Positions 12,549 to 12,595 of a stretch of DNA of 12,595 nt are shown here, piece after piece. Location of the stretch: positions 1 through 12,595 of the forward strand of contig JAYUMU010000119.1 of the NCBI GenBank assembly GCA_043762325.1. Direction: 5' to 3'. This DNA comes from JANXSS01 sp025356535 (GTDB taxonomy: Bacteria; Pseudomonadota; Gammaproteobacteria; Burkholderiales; Burkholderiaceae_D). The notes beneath the pieces are model-generated. The model was given only the letters and a program-made list of their open reading frames with translations, did no database searches and was not told the origin of the DNA. Position 1 is the stretch's first letter; every line of letters starts with the position of its first letter. The position numbers and the translations under genes were made by a program.

Positions 12549-12595
12549 GGGGGGGGGGGGGGGGGGGGCGCCCGCCCCCCCCCCCCCCCCCCCCC
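12549..12595. other. Poly-G / poly-C run at the window end, probable artefact
   Basis: Nine bases after the cytochrome stop codon the sequence becomes 20 G (12549-12568), a short CGCCCG stretch, then 21 C (12575-12595). This is a near-perfect inverted repeat at the very end and unlike anything else in the window. It most likely reflects no-signal base calls or a fold-back assembly error at a contig edge. Confidence 0.8.

Overview
This window looks like a chromosomal segment of a betaproteobacterium, most likely order Burkholderiales and probably Oxalobacteraceae or a close relative. That placement is inferred from the gene order and from the protein sequences read by eye; no database was searched. 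The marks are infA lying between secY and rpmJ, beta-type RpoA and SecY sequences, an aspartate-type HemB, and the pair engB / cytochrome c4 in divergent orientation. The left end cuts into rplR. The right end stops just after the cytochrome gene in a G-run followed by a C-run that looks like a contig-end artefact.

Region 1 (2-6741, all + strand) is the distal half of the spc ribosomal-protein operon followed by the alpha operon: rplR (partial), rpsE, rpmD, rplO, secY, infA, rpmJ, rpsM, rpsK, rpsD, rpoA and rplQ, closed by a strong intrinsic terminator. Gaps in the spc part are short (10-33 nt) up to infA. From infA onward most spacers are longer (56-220 nt) and carry stem-loops; the rpmJ-rpsM gap is short (27 nt) but also holds a hairpin. 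The rpsK-rpsD spacer is the most striking: 220 nt with an apparent intrinsic terminator in mid-operon and a buried AGGAGG ahead of a GTG-started rpsD, whose product S4 is the classical autoregulator of this operon in E. coli. These genes supply ribosome parts, initiation factor IF-1, the Sec translocon channel and the RNA polymerase alpha subunit.

Region 2 (6816-9484, + strand) holds dsbD (membrane thiol-disulfide reductant carrier) and a 1-Cys Prx6-type peroxiredoxin. Region 3 (9698-11701, - strand) holds hemB (porphobilinogen synthase) and engB (ribosome-assembly GTPase). Region 4 (11881-12540, + strand) is a di-heme cytochrome c4. DsbD, HemB and cytochrome c4 form a loose theme of heme supply, periplasmic thiol reduction and c-type cytochrome function; this is inference from the families, not proof of co-regulation.

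No CRISPR, mobile element, tRNA, rRNA or clearly novel multi-gene system is visible. The best leads are non-coding: the structured rpsD leader, a hairpin that exposes the rpsM Shine-Dalgarno sequence in its loop, and a + strand intrinsic terminator between two - strand genes that may end an unannotated transcript.
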